NCBI GenBank assembly: GCA_003586005.1
Contig: NSKI01000004.1
Coordinates: 56,230 to 120,229, forward strand
Length of the DNA stretch: 64,000 nt
Direction: 5' to 3'
Source of the DNA: Haloplasmatales bacterium 4B
Lineage (GTDB): Bacteria > Bacillota_I > Bacilli_A > Haloplasmatales > Haloplasmataceae
How positions within the stretch are numbered: the stretch's first letter is position 1; each line of letters begins with the position of its first letter. Positions 1 to 7,930 of the stretch are shown piece after piece. The notes below the pieces were generated by a model. It saw only the letters and a program-made list of their open reading frames with translations, had not been told where the DNA came from and ran no database searches. The position numbers and the translations under genes are program-made.

Positions 1-1
1 T

Positions 2-481
2 AATCGTTTGCATGTTAATTTTTATAAAGTGTTTAAAGCTAAACTTCGTTTTCATCGTTTTTTAGTTTTGGCACCATGTATTCCGTTTTTCTTAGTAGCC
101 GCATTTGGTATTGCCAACATTGAAGATCTTTTTATAATTATTGCTGTTATCATATATCTATATGGTATTACTAGTGTCGTAATAAAAGCAACGATGATAG
201 AAGACTTTTTTTATCCTACTTTTAACGGGCTAAGTCAGATAGGCATTATTGGAAAAAAATCTACTTATTTAAGTAATTTTTACACATTATTTTTAATATA
301 TAGCTTTTTTATATTTCCTTTTATGGTAAGTTATTTTATTCAGGTTGTTAATCTATGGGTAATTATCTCAATATTACTTTCGCTTATTTATTTAGTTAAT
401 TATACCTTATATAGGAAAAGTAAAAAGTTAAAAAAGGCAGAATCAATTAGTTATGGAGGGGTTATATATGTTGAAAGTTAG
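2..481 (+). CDS. Partial integral membrane protein, probable ABC transporter permease-like subunit (5' end outside window)
   Basis: The reading frame is open from the first bases of the window, so the N-terminus is missing; the TTG at 8 is not a convincing start because no ribosome site can be seen. The visible 159 residues hold about four hydrophobic segments (roughly residues 20-37, 40-60, 95-110 and 112-132) and a short lysine-rich tail, so this is a multi-pass membrane protein. It ends at a TAG that overlaps the start of an ABC ATPase gene by 14 bases, so the two are translationally coupled. The likely role, inferred from that neighbour only, is the membrane part of an exporter. No substrate can be deduced. 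Confidence 0.6.
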   Translation, partial: NRLHVNFYKVFKAKLRFHRFLVLAPCIPFFLVAAFGIANIEDLFIIIAVIIYLYGITSVVIKATMIEDFFYPTFNGLSQIGIIGKKSTYLSNFYTLFLIYSFFIFPFMVSYFIQVVNLWVIISILLSLIYLVNYTLYRKSKKLKKAESISYGGVIYVES

Positions 482-1133
482 TAATTTAAAATTTGCTTAT
501 ACAAAAAATAATTTTATTTTGGATGATGTAAATTTAGATTTGAAAAAAGGTAAAATCTATGTATTGTTAGGGAAAAATGGTGCTGGTAAAACAACCTTAT
601 TAAAATGTATTAATGGCATGTACGATTTATCTGGCGGTTTAATTCAAAAAATTGAAGAACCAATACTAATAGAAGATAATCCAAAATTATATTTCTTTTT
701 AACTGGAAATGAGTACCTTGAATTAATTACGACCTTAAACGATGGTAAAAATAAAGATGTTGTTGACACTTTAGTGCAACAATTAGGTATGGGGGAACAC
801 TTAGAAAAAAATATTATTGATTATTCTTTAGGTATGAAGCATAAAATGGCGTTAATTAGTGCAATTATGTTAAACTATTATTTATTTTTAATTGATGAGC
901 CTTTAACTGCTTTAGACCCAGAAACAAGTCGTTTTATGATTGAATACTTTAAACAGATGAAGAGTTTAGGGAAAACTTTATTTATTTCTACGCATATGAT
1001 GCATGTTGCATATCAATTAGCTGATGAAATTTCTATTTTAGCTAACGGGAAAATTAAACAAATTAATAATGATTTTTCTAGTTTTGAAGAATTTGAAAAC
1101 TATGTAATTAATGAGTTGAATGAAAGAATTTAA
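468..1133 (+). CDS. ABC transporter ATP-binding protein
   Basis: A 221-residue ABC ATPase that would power the membrane protein encoded just upstream. Walker A is GKNGAGKTT near residues 35-43, Walker B is LFLIDEP, and the H-loop lies in STHMMH. The signature motif is degenerate (YSLGMKHK in place of LSGGQ), as is common in ABC-2 type exporters and bacteriocin or antibiotic exporters. I chose the ATG at 468 because GGAGGGG lies 7 bases upstream; the in-frame ATG at 453 overlaps that ribosome site. The gene overlaps the end of the permease-like gene. Substrate unknown. Confidence 0.88.
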   Translation: MLKVSNLKFAYTKNNFILDDVNLDLKKGKIYVLLGKNGAGKTTLLKCINGMYDLSGGLIQKIEEPILIEDNPKLYFFLTGNEYLELITTLNDGKNKDVVDTLVQQLGMGEHLEKNIIDYSLGMKHKMALISAIMLNYYLFLIDEPLTALDPETSRFMIEYFKQMKSLGKTLFISTHMMHVAYQLADEISILANGKIKQINNDFSSFEEFENYVINELNERI

Positions 1134-1135
1134 AG

Positions 1136-1166
1136 TATAAAAAAACTTTCCAAGTAAATGGAAAGT
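1136..1166 (-). terminator. Intrinsic terminator for the Tyr-Pro-rich gene
   Basis: On the minus strand, ACTTTCC and GGAAAGT form a 7-bp stem with an 8-base loop, followed by a T7 run. It sits directly after the stop of the minus-strand gene and may also stop readthrough from the ABC gene. Confidence 0.75.
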
Positions 1167-1173
1167 GAGTTTA

Positions 1174-1464
1174 TTAATACACGTAAGGCCTACCATAGTA
1201 ATAATTATATGGAGAACCGACTACTCCTGAATAAGTATTAAATGTATATGGATAAGGATATGGGTATGGACAGCGGTATGGATAAGGATATGGGTATGGA
1301 TAGCGGCATGGATAAGGATAATAAGGATAACAACATCTTCGTCCATAACCAAACCCTCCAGCCCAAAATGGTGCTGTAATTGCTAGTCCTGCTAAAAACG
1401 GTAAAAATCTTTTTTCTCCATCTCTATCTTGATAATGTATTGGATAAAATTGATTAGCGTTCAT
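1174..1464 (-). CDS. Small Tyr-Pro-repeat protein, coat- or surface-like, function unknown
   Basis: A 96-residue protein with a short hydrophilic head, a hydrophobic Gly/Ala/Phe segment (residues about 21-38), then a run of Pro-Tyr dipeptides broken by Cys-Arg pairs and ending in a Tyr-rich tail. An AAGGAGG ribosome site lies 7 bases before the ATG, so expression is credible. The DNA of the PY tract is itself repetitive (about 1251-1320). Tyr-rich and Pro-Tyr-rich small proteins occur among spore-coat and other structural surface proteins in Bacilli, where tyrosine cross-linking is known. That role is inference from composition only. The gene is single, transcribed against its neighbours, and has its own terminator. 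Confidence 0.6.
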   Translation of the reverse strand: MNANQFYPIHYQDRDGEKRFLPFLAGLAITAPFWAGGFGYGRRCCYPYYPYPCRYPYPYPYPYRCPYPYPYPYTFNTYSGVVGSPYNYYYGRPYVY

Positions 1465-1551
1465 TTATAAACCTCCTTGTAGGGTTTCATCATTAGTCTA
1501 TGAGTTATATGACAATTTGCATATGTTTAGTACCTAATTTCGATAAAAAAA

Positions 1552-1580
1552 TTTACATTTTTCATATTTTTATGTATAAT
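1552..1580 (+). promoter_or_regulatory. Promoter for the lipid kinase gene
   Basis: TTTACA (1552-1557), a 17-base spacer and a perfect TATAAT (1575-1580), 32 bases ahead of the kinase ATG. This is a near-consensus housekeeping promoter. Confidence 0.75.
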
Positions 1581-1611
1581 AATATTATCGATTTAAAATA
1601 GGGGAATTTAT

Positions 1612-2478
1612 ATGAAGTATTTATTTGCGGTTAATCCCGTATCAGGTAAAAATAAAGCTAAAGTAAAAATGAATGAACTTGCGATATTATTAAGAGAAAA
1701 TCATTTTGATTTTTTAATATATGAGACACAACCATATCAATATGCAGGTGATCTTCGTAGTATTATCATTGAAAGTGAAATAACTCATGTTTTTGCTGTC
1801 GGTGGAGACGGCACTGCACATGAGGTTTTAAATGCTGTTGTAGGTTTGGACGTTTTTTTTGGAATTGTACCTTTTGGCTCTGGTAACGATTTTGCCAGGG
1901 TGTTAAAATTACCTCATAAAATTAATAAAATTTATGAAATGATTAAAAAAAATAATTATACAGTAATTGATGTTGGAAAAATTAAAGATCGTTATTTTTT
2001 AAATTATATTAGTTTTGGATTTGATGTTGCTATACTAAAAAAATCTTTGAAATATAAAAAGTTTTTTCATGGTGGACTAGCTTATTTATTTAGCGTAATT
2101 AGTTCATTAGTAACATATAAATGTAAAGTTTATAAAATAAATGATTCTGTTGATAAATTTTACTTATCAACAATTCACAATGGGAAATTTTATGGTGGAG
2201 GAATGAAAATCAATCCTTTTTCAGAAGTTAATGACGGATTACTAAACTTATGCACTGTTAAAAAAATGGCTAGAATGAAATTATTATTTTTATTCCCATC
2301 AGTTTTTTCTGGTAAACACTTTAAGTTTAAAAAAGTGGTTAAGTTTGAAACAGGAAGAAATTTTAACGTTGAAGTAGATGATGAGGTAGTTACATGTGGA
2401 ATTGATGGAGAATTATATGAGTTTAATTCACCTATTGAAATAAGTATTTTATCAGAAAGTGTTAAAATGATACGCTAG
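1612..2478 (+). CDS. Diacylglycerol kinase / YegS-BmrU family lipid kinase
   Basis: A 288-residue member of the DAGK_cat family, which phosphorylates diacylglycerol or related lipids and so recycles them into phospholipid synthesis at the membrane. The N-terminus has the family motif NPVSGKNK. The nucleotide-binding GGDGTAHEVLNAV lies near residues 64-76, followed by GSGNDFAR. Length matches DgkB/YegS proteins. It has its own promoter and terminator and is a single-gene unit. DgkB of Bacilli is the closest functional model, but lipid specificity cannot be read from sequence. Confidence 0.9.
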   Translation: MKYLFAVNPVSGKNKAKVKMNELAILLRENHFDFLIYETQPYQYAGDLRSIIIESEITHVFAVGGDGTAHEVLNAVVGLDVFFGIVPFGSGNDFARVLKLPHKINKIYEMIKKNNYTVIDVGKIKDRYFLNYISFGFDVAILKKSLKYKKFFHGGLAYLFSVISSLVTYKCKVYKINDSVDKFYLSTIHNGKFYGGGMKINPFSEVNDGLLNLCTVKKMARMKLLFLFPSVFSGKHFKFKKVVKFETGRNFNVEVDDEVVTCGIDGELYEFNSPIEISILSESVKMIR

Positions 2479-2485
2479 AAAAGGG

Positions 2486-2512
2486 CAACTAATTAATTTA
2501 GTTGTTTTTTTT
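2486..2512 (+). terminator. Intrinsic terminator after the lipid kinase
   Basis: CAACTAA pairs with TTAGTTG across a short A/T loop and is followed by a run of eight to ten T. Confidence 0.8.
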
Positions 2513-2586
2513 ATTTTAAAGTAGTATTTATAGATACACAAGCATTTAAAATAATCTCACGTATTTTAATTATAGAGGTGAATCAT

Positions 2587-3033
2587 ATGAAGCAAGAAGT
2601 TATAAAGGGAGTCAAAAATTCACTTGTAATAAATTACAATAATAATATTAATTATTATCGTATTAGATTAATATTAAATGAATGTGCAAATAGATCAATT
2701 AAAAAACCGATTATTTTGATATTGGGGGATATAGAAAGCCCAGATATCAATTCCACGGAATATCTTAGAGAATTACATTATGAAATTGGTAAACATGCGA
2801 CATTTATTAATTTTACATATTTAATTTCAGTAGGAACTTTGGCTAATGAGTATATACTTGGAGCAAAAAATAAAGGAACTAACGAAAATCAATTGTATTA
2901 CTTTAATAAAGTTGATGAATTAATTCCTTTGATTAACAAATTTATTCTCTTTAATAGTTTAGTTATTTTTATCGGAAATACTGTAGATTTTACTCCTGTC
3001 ATTAACAAGATAAAAACAAAAAATAATTTATGA
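2587..3033 (+). CDS. Stand-alone Mur-ligase C-terminal-like domain (MurF glutamate-ligase-domain fold), no ATPase domain
   Basis: 148 residues. The pattern follows the C-terminal domain of MurF: a first beta strand with VINYNNN (MurF has DAYNANP here), a helix, then IILILGDIESPD near residues 42-53 (MurF LGDMLELG). A helix with ELHYEIGKHA follows, then LISVGTLANEYI (MurF LITVG..AK.I), then a late strand before the final helix. The central P-loop ATPase domain and the N-terminal domain are absent, and no fragments of them lie upstream, so it is a free domain rather than a recent truncation. The ATG at 2587 follows GAGGTG by 6 bases; the in-frame GTG at 2578 lies inside that ribosome site. Two ATP-grasp ligase genes follow, which suggests a shared peptide- or amide-bond-forming pathway. 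Assignment is by motif reading. Confidence 0.55.
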   Translation: MKQEVIKGVKNSLVINYNNNINYYRIRLILNECANRSIKKPIILILGDIESPDINSTEYLRELHYEIGKHATFINFTYLISVGTLANEYILGAKNKGTNENQLYYFNKVDELIPLINKFILFNSLVIFIGNTVDFTPVINKIKTKNNL

Positions 3034-3060
3034 TAGAAACCTGTTTGGTTTCTATTTTTT
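3033..3060 (+). terminator. Intrinsic terminator
   Basis: ATAGAAACC and GGTTTCTAT form a perfect 9-bp stem with a 5-base loop, followed by T6. It starts on the last base of the stop codon of the preceding gene, so the ATP-grasp genes downstream are probably transcribed separately or by readthrough. Confidence 0.85.
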
Positions 3061-3191
3061 AGTAAACTACACTATGTAATAAATCTATTTTTGTTAATAT
3101 TGTGTATTGTAAGATAGAAGTCATTTCCTGAGTAAAAAAATAATCATATGATATACTAGTTAAATTTATAATTTTAGAATCGAGTGATATT

Positions 3192-4229
3192 ATGATATTA
3201 ATAGGAATGTTACATCATCGGAAAAATCCTAAAAGTGTTAGAAAAGCATATGCATATGCCGTTGTAGCTAAAGGTGAGGGAACAGATTTTATATTCTTTT
3301 CTCCTAAAAGTGTTAATTTTGATAAAAAAACAATATCTGGGTTTCAATATAAAAATGGGCAGTGGGTAAATGTTGAGAGCAGGTTCCCTGATGTAATATA
3401 TAATGCTGGAAGTCCATTAAAATTAAAAAAATCCCAAATAATTGTTAATAAATTAAAACAAATAATTCCCTTTACATCGTTTTCGATTGGCGATAAATTA
3501 CGTGTTTATGAAAAATTAAAATTGGATGGTGAATTTTCTCAATATCTTGTTCAAACAGAAGTAATTAAATCAATTTATGATATTGAGAAATTTTTAACTA
3601 CATCTCCTAAGGTTGTGATTAAGCCTAGTAATGGACATAGAGGACAAGGCGTTATTTATCTTGAGAAATTATGCGATAAATATTATTTACAAGTTGAAAA
3701 ACAAAATTATATATTTAAACACAAGGATTTCGTAAAATATATTTATGCAATAATAAAAGAACAAAATTATATAGTTCAACCATATATCAATAGTAGGACT
3801 AAAGATAATCGAGCCTATGATTTTAGATTACATGTTCAGAAAAATGGCAATAATGAATGGATTATTACTGCCATTTATCCACGGATTGGTCCAAGTGGAA
3901 GCATCGTCACAAATATTAACAATGGTGGTTACACTAACTATTTAACTCCATTTCTTAAACAAGAATTTGGCGATAAATTTATAGAAATCAAACAACATCT
4001 TGAAACTTTTAGTTTAAAAATTGCGAGAAAAATGGAAGAAATCCAACTTAAGAATTATAAGGAGGAAATTGATGAATTAGGTATTGATATTGGCATTGAT
4101 GAAATGCGTAAAATTTGGATTTATGAAATAAATTGGCGTCCTGGGTGCCCACCTGCATTTTATTTAGAATTAGATGTTGTTAAAAATATGATTAATTATT
4201 GTATTTACTTAGCTAATGGAAAAAACTAA
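3192..4229 (+). CDS. YheC/YheD-family ATP-grasp ligase
   Basis: A 345-residue ATP-grasp protein. The N-terminus has the IGML..R....V..AYAYA..A pattern and the later FPDVIYN.. typical of YheC/YheD proteins, which are known as spore-coat-associated proteins in Bacillus. The ATP-binding core is visible in VVIKPSNGHRGQGV (about residues 137-150, with the lysine and glycine loop), YIVQPYI, and the metal-binding tail YEINWRPGCPPAFY. ATP-grasp enzymes join a carboxylate to an amine through an acyl-phosphate. Substrate unknown. It is followed after 28 bases by a second ATP-grasp gene. The ATG follows a modest GAGTGA ribosome site. Confidence 0.8.
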   Translation: MILIGMLHHRKNPKSVRKAYAYAVVAKGEGTDFIFFSPKSVNFDKKTISGFQYKNGQWVNVESRFPDVIYNAGSPLKLKKSQIIVNKLKQIIPFTSFSIGDKLRVYEKLKLDGEFSQYLVQTEVIKSIYDIEKFLTTSPKVVIKPSNGHRGQGVIYLEKLCDKYYLQVEKQNYIFKHKDFVKYIYAIIKEQNYIVQPYINSRTKDNRAYDFRLHVQKNGNNEWIITAIYPRIGPSGSIVTNINNGGYTNYLTPFLKQEFGDKFIEIKQHLETFSLKIARKMEEIQLKNYKEEIDELGIDIGIDEMRKIWIYEINWRPGCPPAFYLELDVVKNMINYCIYLANGKN

Positions 4230-4257
4230 ATTTCTAGTAGAAAGGAGATGTTAATCT

Positions 4258-5481
4258 GTGAAAACGATAGTATTTGTTAGCTGTCAAAAATCAGGTTCTA
4301 GTAGAGAAGCAATAAAACAGGCGGAAAAGTTAGGATACTATACAGTTCTTCTGACCAATAAAGAAAAACAACTAGAGCAACGTTCAGAATTTCCAGAGGT
4401 TTGTGAGATGATATTTTGTGATTTGTTTGACATTGAAGTATTAAAGAAAAAAATTAGTGAATTACAATCAAGATCATTTGATATAAAAGCAATTATTAGT
4501 TTTATTGATCCACATTGTTATACTGCTAGTGCTTTAGCTGAAGAATTTGGTGTTAATCGCTTTACAAGCGATGCTATTTTAAAAATGCAAGATAAAATAT
4601 TATCGAGAATGGCTTTAAAAGATACTGAGTATACACCAAGGTTCAGGGTATTAAATAATGGTGAACCTTTTATGATCTTTGATATTAAAAGATTAATTCC
4701 TTTTATGATGAAAAACCCACATTCAACAGGTTCTAAAGATGTATTTTTAATTCGGAATTTTCAAGAATTTATAGACATTATGAATGTCTTAATTAAGAGA
4801 AAACAAAATGATAAGATAATTATAGAGGAATATTTAGATGGACCACAAGTTTTAGTTGAAACAATGGTTATAAACAATGAAGTAAAAATAATAGCGATTG
4901 TTGAGCAAGAATTATATTTTTATAATGGTCATTTTATTGTTACTGGTTATAAATTAATGGTTGAATCTAGTGAAGAGTATCTTTCTGGATTAAAGAAAGC
5001 AGTAACTAATATAATTAAATGCCATGGTATGGAAAATGGTACTTGCCATTTAGAGATGCGTAATATTAATGATAGATGGAAATTGGTTGAAATTAATCCA
5101 AGGGTTTCAGGTGGAGCAATGAACGATTTAGTTGAATATGCTTTAGGTATAAATATTGTAAAAGAGACAATTAAATTAGCTTTAGGTGAAGAAGTTGATT
5201 TAGAACCTAAGAAGAAAATACCAACATATGTAGAATATATTATTATGAATAACTCTGGGAAATTACTGAAAATTACAGGTAAGAAAAAGGCAAAAGCAAT
5301 GCCTGGTGTTAAAAAAATATATATCAAACCAAGAAAAGGGGCTATTATATATCCTCCTGTTTCAATGGGTAATAGATATGCCTATGTAATAGCTATTGGA
5401 AATACAATAGAAGAAGCGCAAGAAAACGCTAAGAACGCTGCTAAAGAAATTAAATTTCATCTACTAGAAATAGGTAGTTAA
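4258..5481 (+). CDS. ATP-grasp ligase (carbamoyl-phosphate-synthetase / biotin-carboxylase-like)
   Basis: 407 residues. The N-terminal part is a Rossmann-like pre-ATP-grasp domain (IVFVSCQKSGSSREAIKQAEKLGY). The ATP-grasp core follows, with FMMKNPHSTGSKDV (binding lysine and glycine loop), IIEEYLDGPQVLVE and the metal-binding ending EINPRVSGGAMNDLV (about residues 280-295). A small C-terminal domain of the kind seen in PurK and biotin carboxylase-like ligases follows. It probably forms an amide bond on an amino acid or small peptide. The GTG start is 10 bases after AAAGGAG. It is co-transcribed with the YheC/YheD-like gene and ends at its own terminator. Confidence 0.8.
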   Translation: MKTIVFVSCQKSGSSREAIKQAEKLGYYTVLLTNKEKQLEQRSEFPEVCEMIFCDLFDIEVLKKKISELQSRSFDIKAIISFIDPHCYTASALAEEFGVNRFTSDAILKMQDKILSRMALKDTEYTPRFRVLNNGEPFMIFDIKRLIPFMMKNPHSTGSKDVFLIRNFQEFIDIMNVLIKRKQNDKIIIEEYLDGPQVLVETMVINNEVKIIAIVEQELYFYNGHFIVTGYKLMVESSEEYLSGLKKAVTNIIKCHGMENGTCHLEMRNINDRWKLVEINPRVSGGAMNDLVEYALGINIVKETIKLALGEEVDLEPKKKIPTYVEYIIMNNSGKLLKITGKKKAKAMPGVKKIYIKPRKGAIIYPPVSMGNRYAYVIAIGNTIEEAQENAKNAAKEIKFHLLEIGS

Positions 5482-5496
5482 TCAACTACCTTTTTT
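5473..5496 (+). terminator. Intrinsic terminator overlapping the stop codon
   Basis: GGTAGTT and AACTACC form a 7-bp stem with a 4-base loop, followed by T6. The left arm lies within the last codons of the ATP-grasp gene. Confidence 0.85.
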
Positions 5497-5616
5497 AATT
5501 CTGTAAACAAAAGCAATTTTATGGAAGTTTATCTAGAGATTGGATATAATAAAAAAAAGTAATAAATATATTGAGATGTTTCAAACAAAACTAATTAAAA
5601 CTAAAGGAGGAAAAAA

Positions 5617-6198
5617 ATGGAAATCGAAAACAAATTGTATGTGACTGAAGCAAAAGTTGGTAAAGTTGCACCTCTATTTGAGATGGAGGCGATACTGCCT
5701 GATGGCGAAGGACAAGACCGTTTCGGTACTGTTGATATGGAAAAATTAATAAAAGAAGGAAAATGGATTGTCTTGTATTTTTATCCACTTGACTTTACAT
5801 TTGTATGTCCAACTGAAATTCGTCGTTTTAACGAATTATATTCTGAATTTAAAAATTTAGGAGCAGAAGTTATTGCCGTTTCAACGGATAGTGCACATTC
5901 TCATTTAGCGTGGCAAACGCATGAATTAGGCCGGATATCACATCCTCATGCAACCGATAGCGCACATTATGTTTCAGAGGCATATGGTGTTCTAGATGAA
6001 GAAAAAGGTATCTCTTGGCGTGGTAGCTTTATTATCGCTCCAAATGGTGTTTTGAAGCATATGTCTATTAACCATGGTGAAGGTGGACGTAATGTCGATG
6101 AGATTCTCCGTTTATTAGAAGTCTTTAAAAATGAGATTGAGGGAAAGTTAGTCCCATGTGGATGGACACCTGGCAAAGAATTTTTGGAAAAAGCATAG
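5617..6198 (+). CDS. 2-Cys peroxiredoxin (AhpC/Prx family)
   Basis: 193 residues. The peroxidatic Cys64 lies in FTFVCPTEI and the resolving Cys181 in VPCGWTPG, which makes this a typical 2-Cys peroxiredoxin reducing hydrogen peroxide and organic peroxides in the cytosol. Length matches AhpC (about 187-200). There is no ahpF or thioredoxin-reductase gene next to it, so the electron donor lies elsewhere. The ribosome site AAAGGAGG is strong. A TATAAT at 5545-5550 lies about 67 bases upstream, without a clear -35. It is a single-gene unit with its own terminator. Confidence 0.93.
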   Translation: MEIENKLYVTEAKVGKVAPLFEMEAILPDGEGQDRFGTVDMEKLIKEGKWIVLYFYPLDFTFVCPTEIRRFNELYSEFKNLGAEVIAVSTDSAHSHLAWQTHELGRISHPHATDSAHYVSEAYGVLDEEKGISWRGSFIIAPNGVLKHMSINHGEGGRNVDEILRLLEVFKNEIEGKLVPCGWTPGKEFLEKA

Positions 6199-6202
6199 AG
6201 TT

Positions 6203-6235
6203 AAACCCAAGCATTAAATTATTGCTTGGGTTTTT
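6203..6235 (+). terminator. Intrinsic terminator after peroxiredoxin
   Basis: AAACCCAAGCA pairs with TGCTTGGGTTT (11 bp) across a 9-base A/T loop and is followed by more T. Confidence 0.88.
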
Positions 6236-6252
6236 GGTTTGTACTGAAATAA

Positions 6253-6282
6253 TTGGATTTTAACTTTATTTTGTTGTATAAT
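6253..6282 (+). promoter_or_regulatory. Promoter for the PH-like membrane protein gene
   Basis: TTGGAT (6253-6258), an 18-base spacer and TATAAT (6277-6282), 22 bases ahead of the ATG at 6305. Confidence 0.6.
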
Positions 6283-6304
6283 AAATATAACATAGGAGGA
6301 TAAA

Positions 6305-6859
6305 ATGGCTAGAAAATTTGTGGAAACAGAAATTGATTTAATATATGAACAATTACGACCAGAAGAAGAAGTACTATGGCGTGGTAAGCCTAAATTAACG
6401 CCTAATCTTTCTTATATAACCACCTTGGCTTTAGTTTTTCTTACTTCTATAATAATTATTATTTTACGTATTATAAAGTTAAAGAAAAATCTGGATTTAA
6501 CGATGGTTTTTAAAGATTGGTTTGCTTTAGTTATCTTTATTTTTGCTTTGTTAATAGTTATTTTATCTATTATATATGCTAAAAAATATCATAATAAAAT
6601 CAAGAATATTTTTTATGTTATTTCAAGTACAAGACTAGTTATTTTTGATAGTAAAAAACAAAAAATATCTTTATCTAAACTTTTTTCGACAGTAAAAATC
6701 CTTCGTCTGAAAAAAACTGTTTTTGATCAAGGGACAATAATCTTTGACATTGATATTATTGAGGATAGAATAAAGGAAATTGGCTTTATAAATATTTCTA
6801 ACTCTAAAGATGTATTAGATATTATTAGTCATCAGTTATATCATACTAGAAATAAATAA
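6305..6859 (+). CDS. Membrane protein with bacterial PH-like (bPH) domain
   Basis: 184 residues. The start has the pattern LRPEEEVLWRGKPK that precedes the membrane pair in YdbS/YdbT-like bPH proteins. Two transmembrane helices follow (about residues 38-58 and 72-95), then a cytosolic beta-rich region beginning YVISSTRLVIFD, the common opening strand pair of bPH_2 domains. Function of the family is mostly unknown. The RBS TAGGAGG is strong. It stands alone between two terminators. Confidence 0.65.
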   Translation: MARKFVETEIDLIYEQLRPEEEVLWRGKPKLTPNLSYITTLALVFLTSIIIIILRIIKLKKNLDLTMVFKDWFALVIFIFALLIVILSIIYAKKYHNKIKNIFYVISSTRLVIFDSKKQKISLSKLFSTVKILRLKKTVFDQGTIIFDIDIIEDRIKEIGFINISNSKDVLDIISHQLYHTRNK

Positions 6860-6902
6860 TTAATAAATATCCCCTGGCTTAGCCGAGGGATATTTATTAA
6901 TT
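6859..6902. terminator. Bidirectional hairpin terminator between convergent genes
   Basis: ATTAATAAATATCCC pairs with GGGATATTTATTAAT and the inner part continues as an imperfect GC-rich stem, giving a long hairpin that overlaps the stop codons of the two convergent genes on either side. Confidence 0.7.
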
Positions 6903-7862
6903 AGGCATATTAGTATATTTTATCAGATATTCTTCTAGAGTAATATTAGATAAATAGATAATTGATGCTGCTTTTTTGCCTACGTATCGTAAATGCCATG
7001 GTTCATATGTATAACCGGTTATGTATTCTTTGTTTTTAGGGTATCTTTCAATAAAACCAAAATGATGGGCATTTTCTTTAATAAATTTACCTGCTGCCGT
7101 TTTTTCAAAATTTTCAGTAAGTAGATAATTTACAGATTGACATGTAATATCTACAGCTAATCCCGTTTGATGTTCACTGTGACCAGGTCTAGCGCTATAA
7201 ACGTCTGCATTATGACTTTGAGAAAGGTATTCACTATAAATTTTGTCTTGTTTTTCGTAAGTACGGTATCCATTTGAAAAATATAAAATTATATTATTGT
7301 TTTCTGCTTCGATAAAAAGTGCTTTTAATGCGTTGTAGGCTTCTTTTTGTAGATAGTTACGGCTTTTATCGTTAGGAATTAGTGGATGTAAATCATCACC
7401 TAGAATTAAATTCTCTGGAATGTAATCTTTTTTCAAATAATAATTTTTATTGACTAGAATAAGTTCTGTATTTAGATTGATGGCACTTCTTATAGATTCA
7501 TAAAAGTCACTCATAAGATAGGGATGATTTACTAAATTAATTGCTTCTTTAAAAGTTACTTTCTTATTTGTTCTTACATCTTCATAAAGCATTATTTTAT
7601 CAAATTCAAATGATTTTTGCTTGTGATATGAAAAGAGAATATTTCGGGGTATATTTAATTTTATAATCTCTTTCATTTGATTTTCATCAAGAAATGATTC
7701 TAACATATCTAAGTCATATTGGGTATAACCAAGTCTAGTATATTCATCTTTAATAACATAGATAATATTAGAAGATGTATTAGAATAATTACTTATGTTT
7801 CTCATAAATAAAACCATAAGAATTAACAGTAGTAAAAGAACTATTTTTATTTTATATTTCAT
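6897..7862 (-). CDS. VanY-type D-alanyl-D-alanine carboxypeptidase (M15B)
   Basis: 321 residues. An N-terminal hydrophobic helix (about residues 5-22) without an obvious signal-peptidase site suggests a membrane anchor facing outward. The C-terminal half carries the M15 metallopeptidase zinc motifs: SEHQTGLAVDI (zinc His and Asp) and EPWHLRYVG (catalytic Glu and zinc His), preceded by FSNGYRTYEKQ. The enzyme removes the terminal D-Ala of peptidoglycan stem peptides, which implies the host makes a cell wall. The N-terminal 150 residues resemble no domain I know. It is divergent from polA, with a 68-base gap between the starts. Confidence 0.88.
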   Translation of the reverse strand: MKYKIKIVLLLLLILMVLFMRNISNYSNTSSNIIYVIKDEYTRLGYTQYDLDMLESFLDENQMKEIIKLNIPRNILFSYHKQKSFEFDKIMLYEDVRTNKKVTFKEAINLVNHPYLMSDFYESIRSAINLNTELILVNKNYYLKKDYIPENLILGDDLHPLIPNDKSRNYLQKEAYNALKALFIEAENNNIILYFSNGYRTYEKQDKIYSEYLSQSHNADVYSARPGHSEHQTGLAVDITCQSVNYLLTENFEKTAAGKFIKENAHHFGFIERYPKNKEYITGYTYEPWHLRYVGKKAASIIYLSNITLEEYLIKYTNMPN

Positions 7863-7865
7863 ATA

Positions 7866-7894
7866 TTCTCAAATCCTTTAATAAATGGTAAAAT
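7866..7894 (+). promoter_or_regulatory. Candidate extended -10 promoter for polA
   Basis: TTCTCA (7866-7871), a 17-base spacer and TGG-TAAAAT (7886-7894), 36 bases before the polA ATG. The -35 is weak but the extended -10 is good. Confidence 0.5.
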
Positions 7895-7930
7895 ATATGG
7901 GGGTATGTTAATATCCGGAGGAGTGATGAA

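Noticed and set aside
4947..5327. Minus-strand open frame of 126 codons inside the ATP-grasp gene
   Set aside because: It is antisense to a well-supported gene, has no ribosome site and no family-like motifs.
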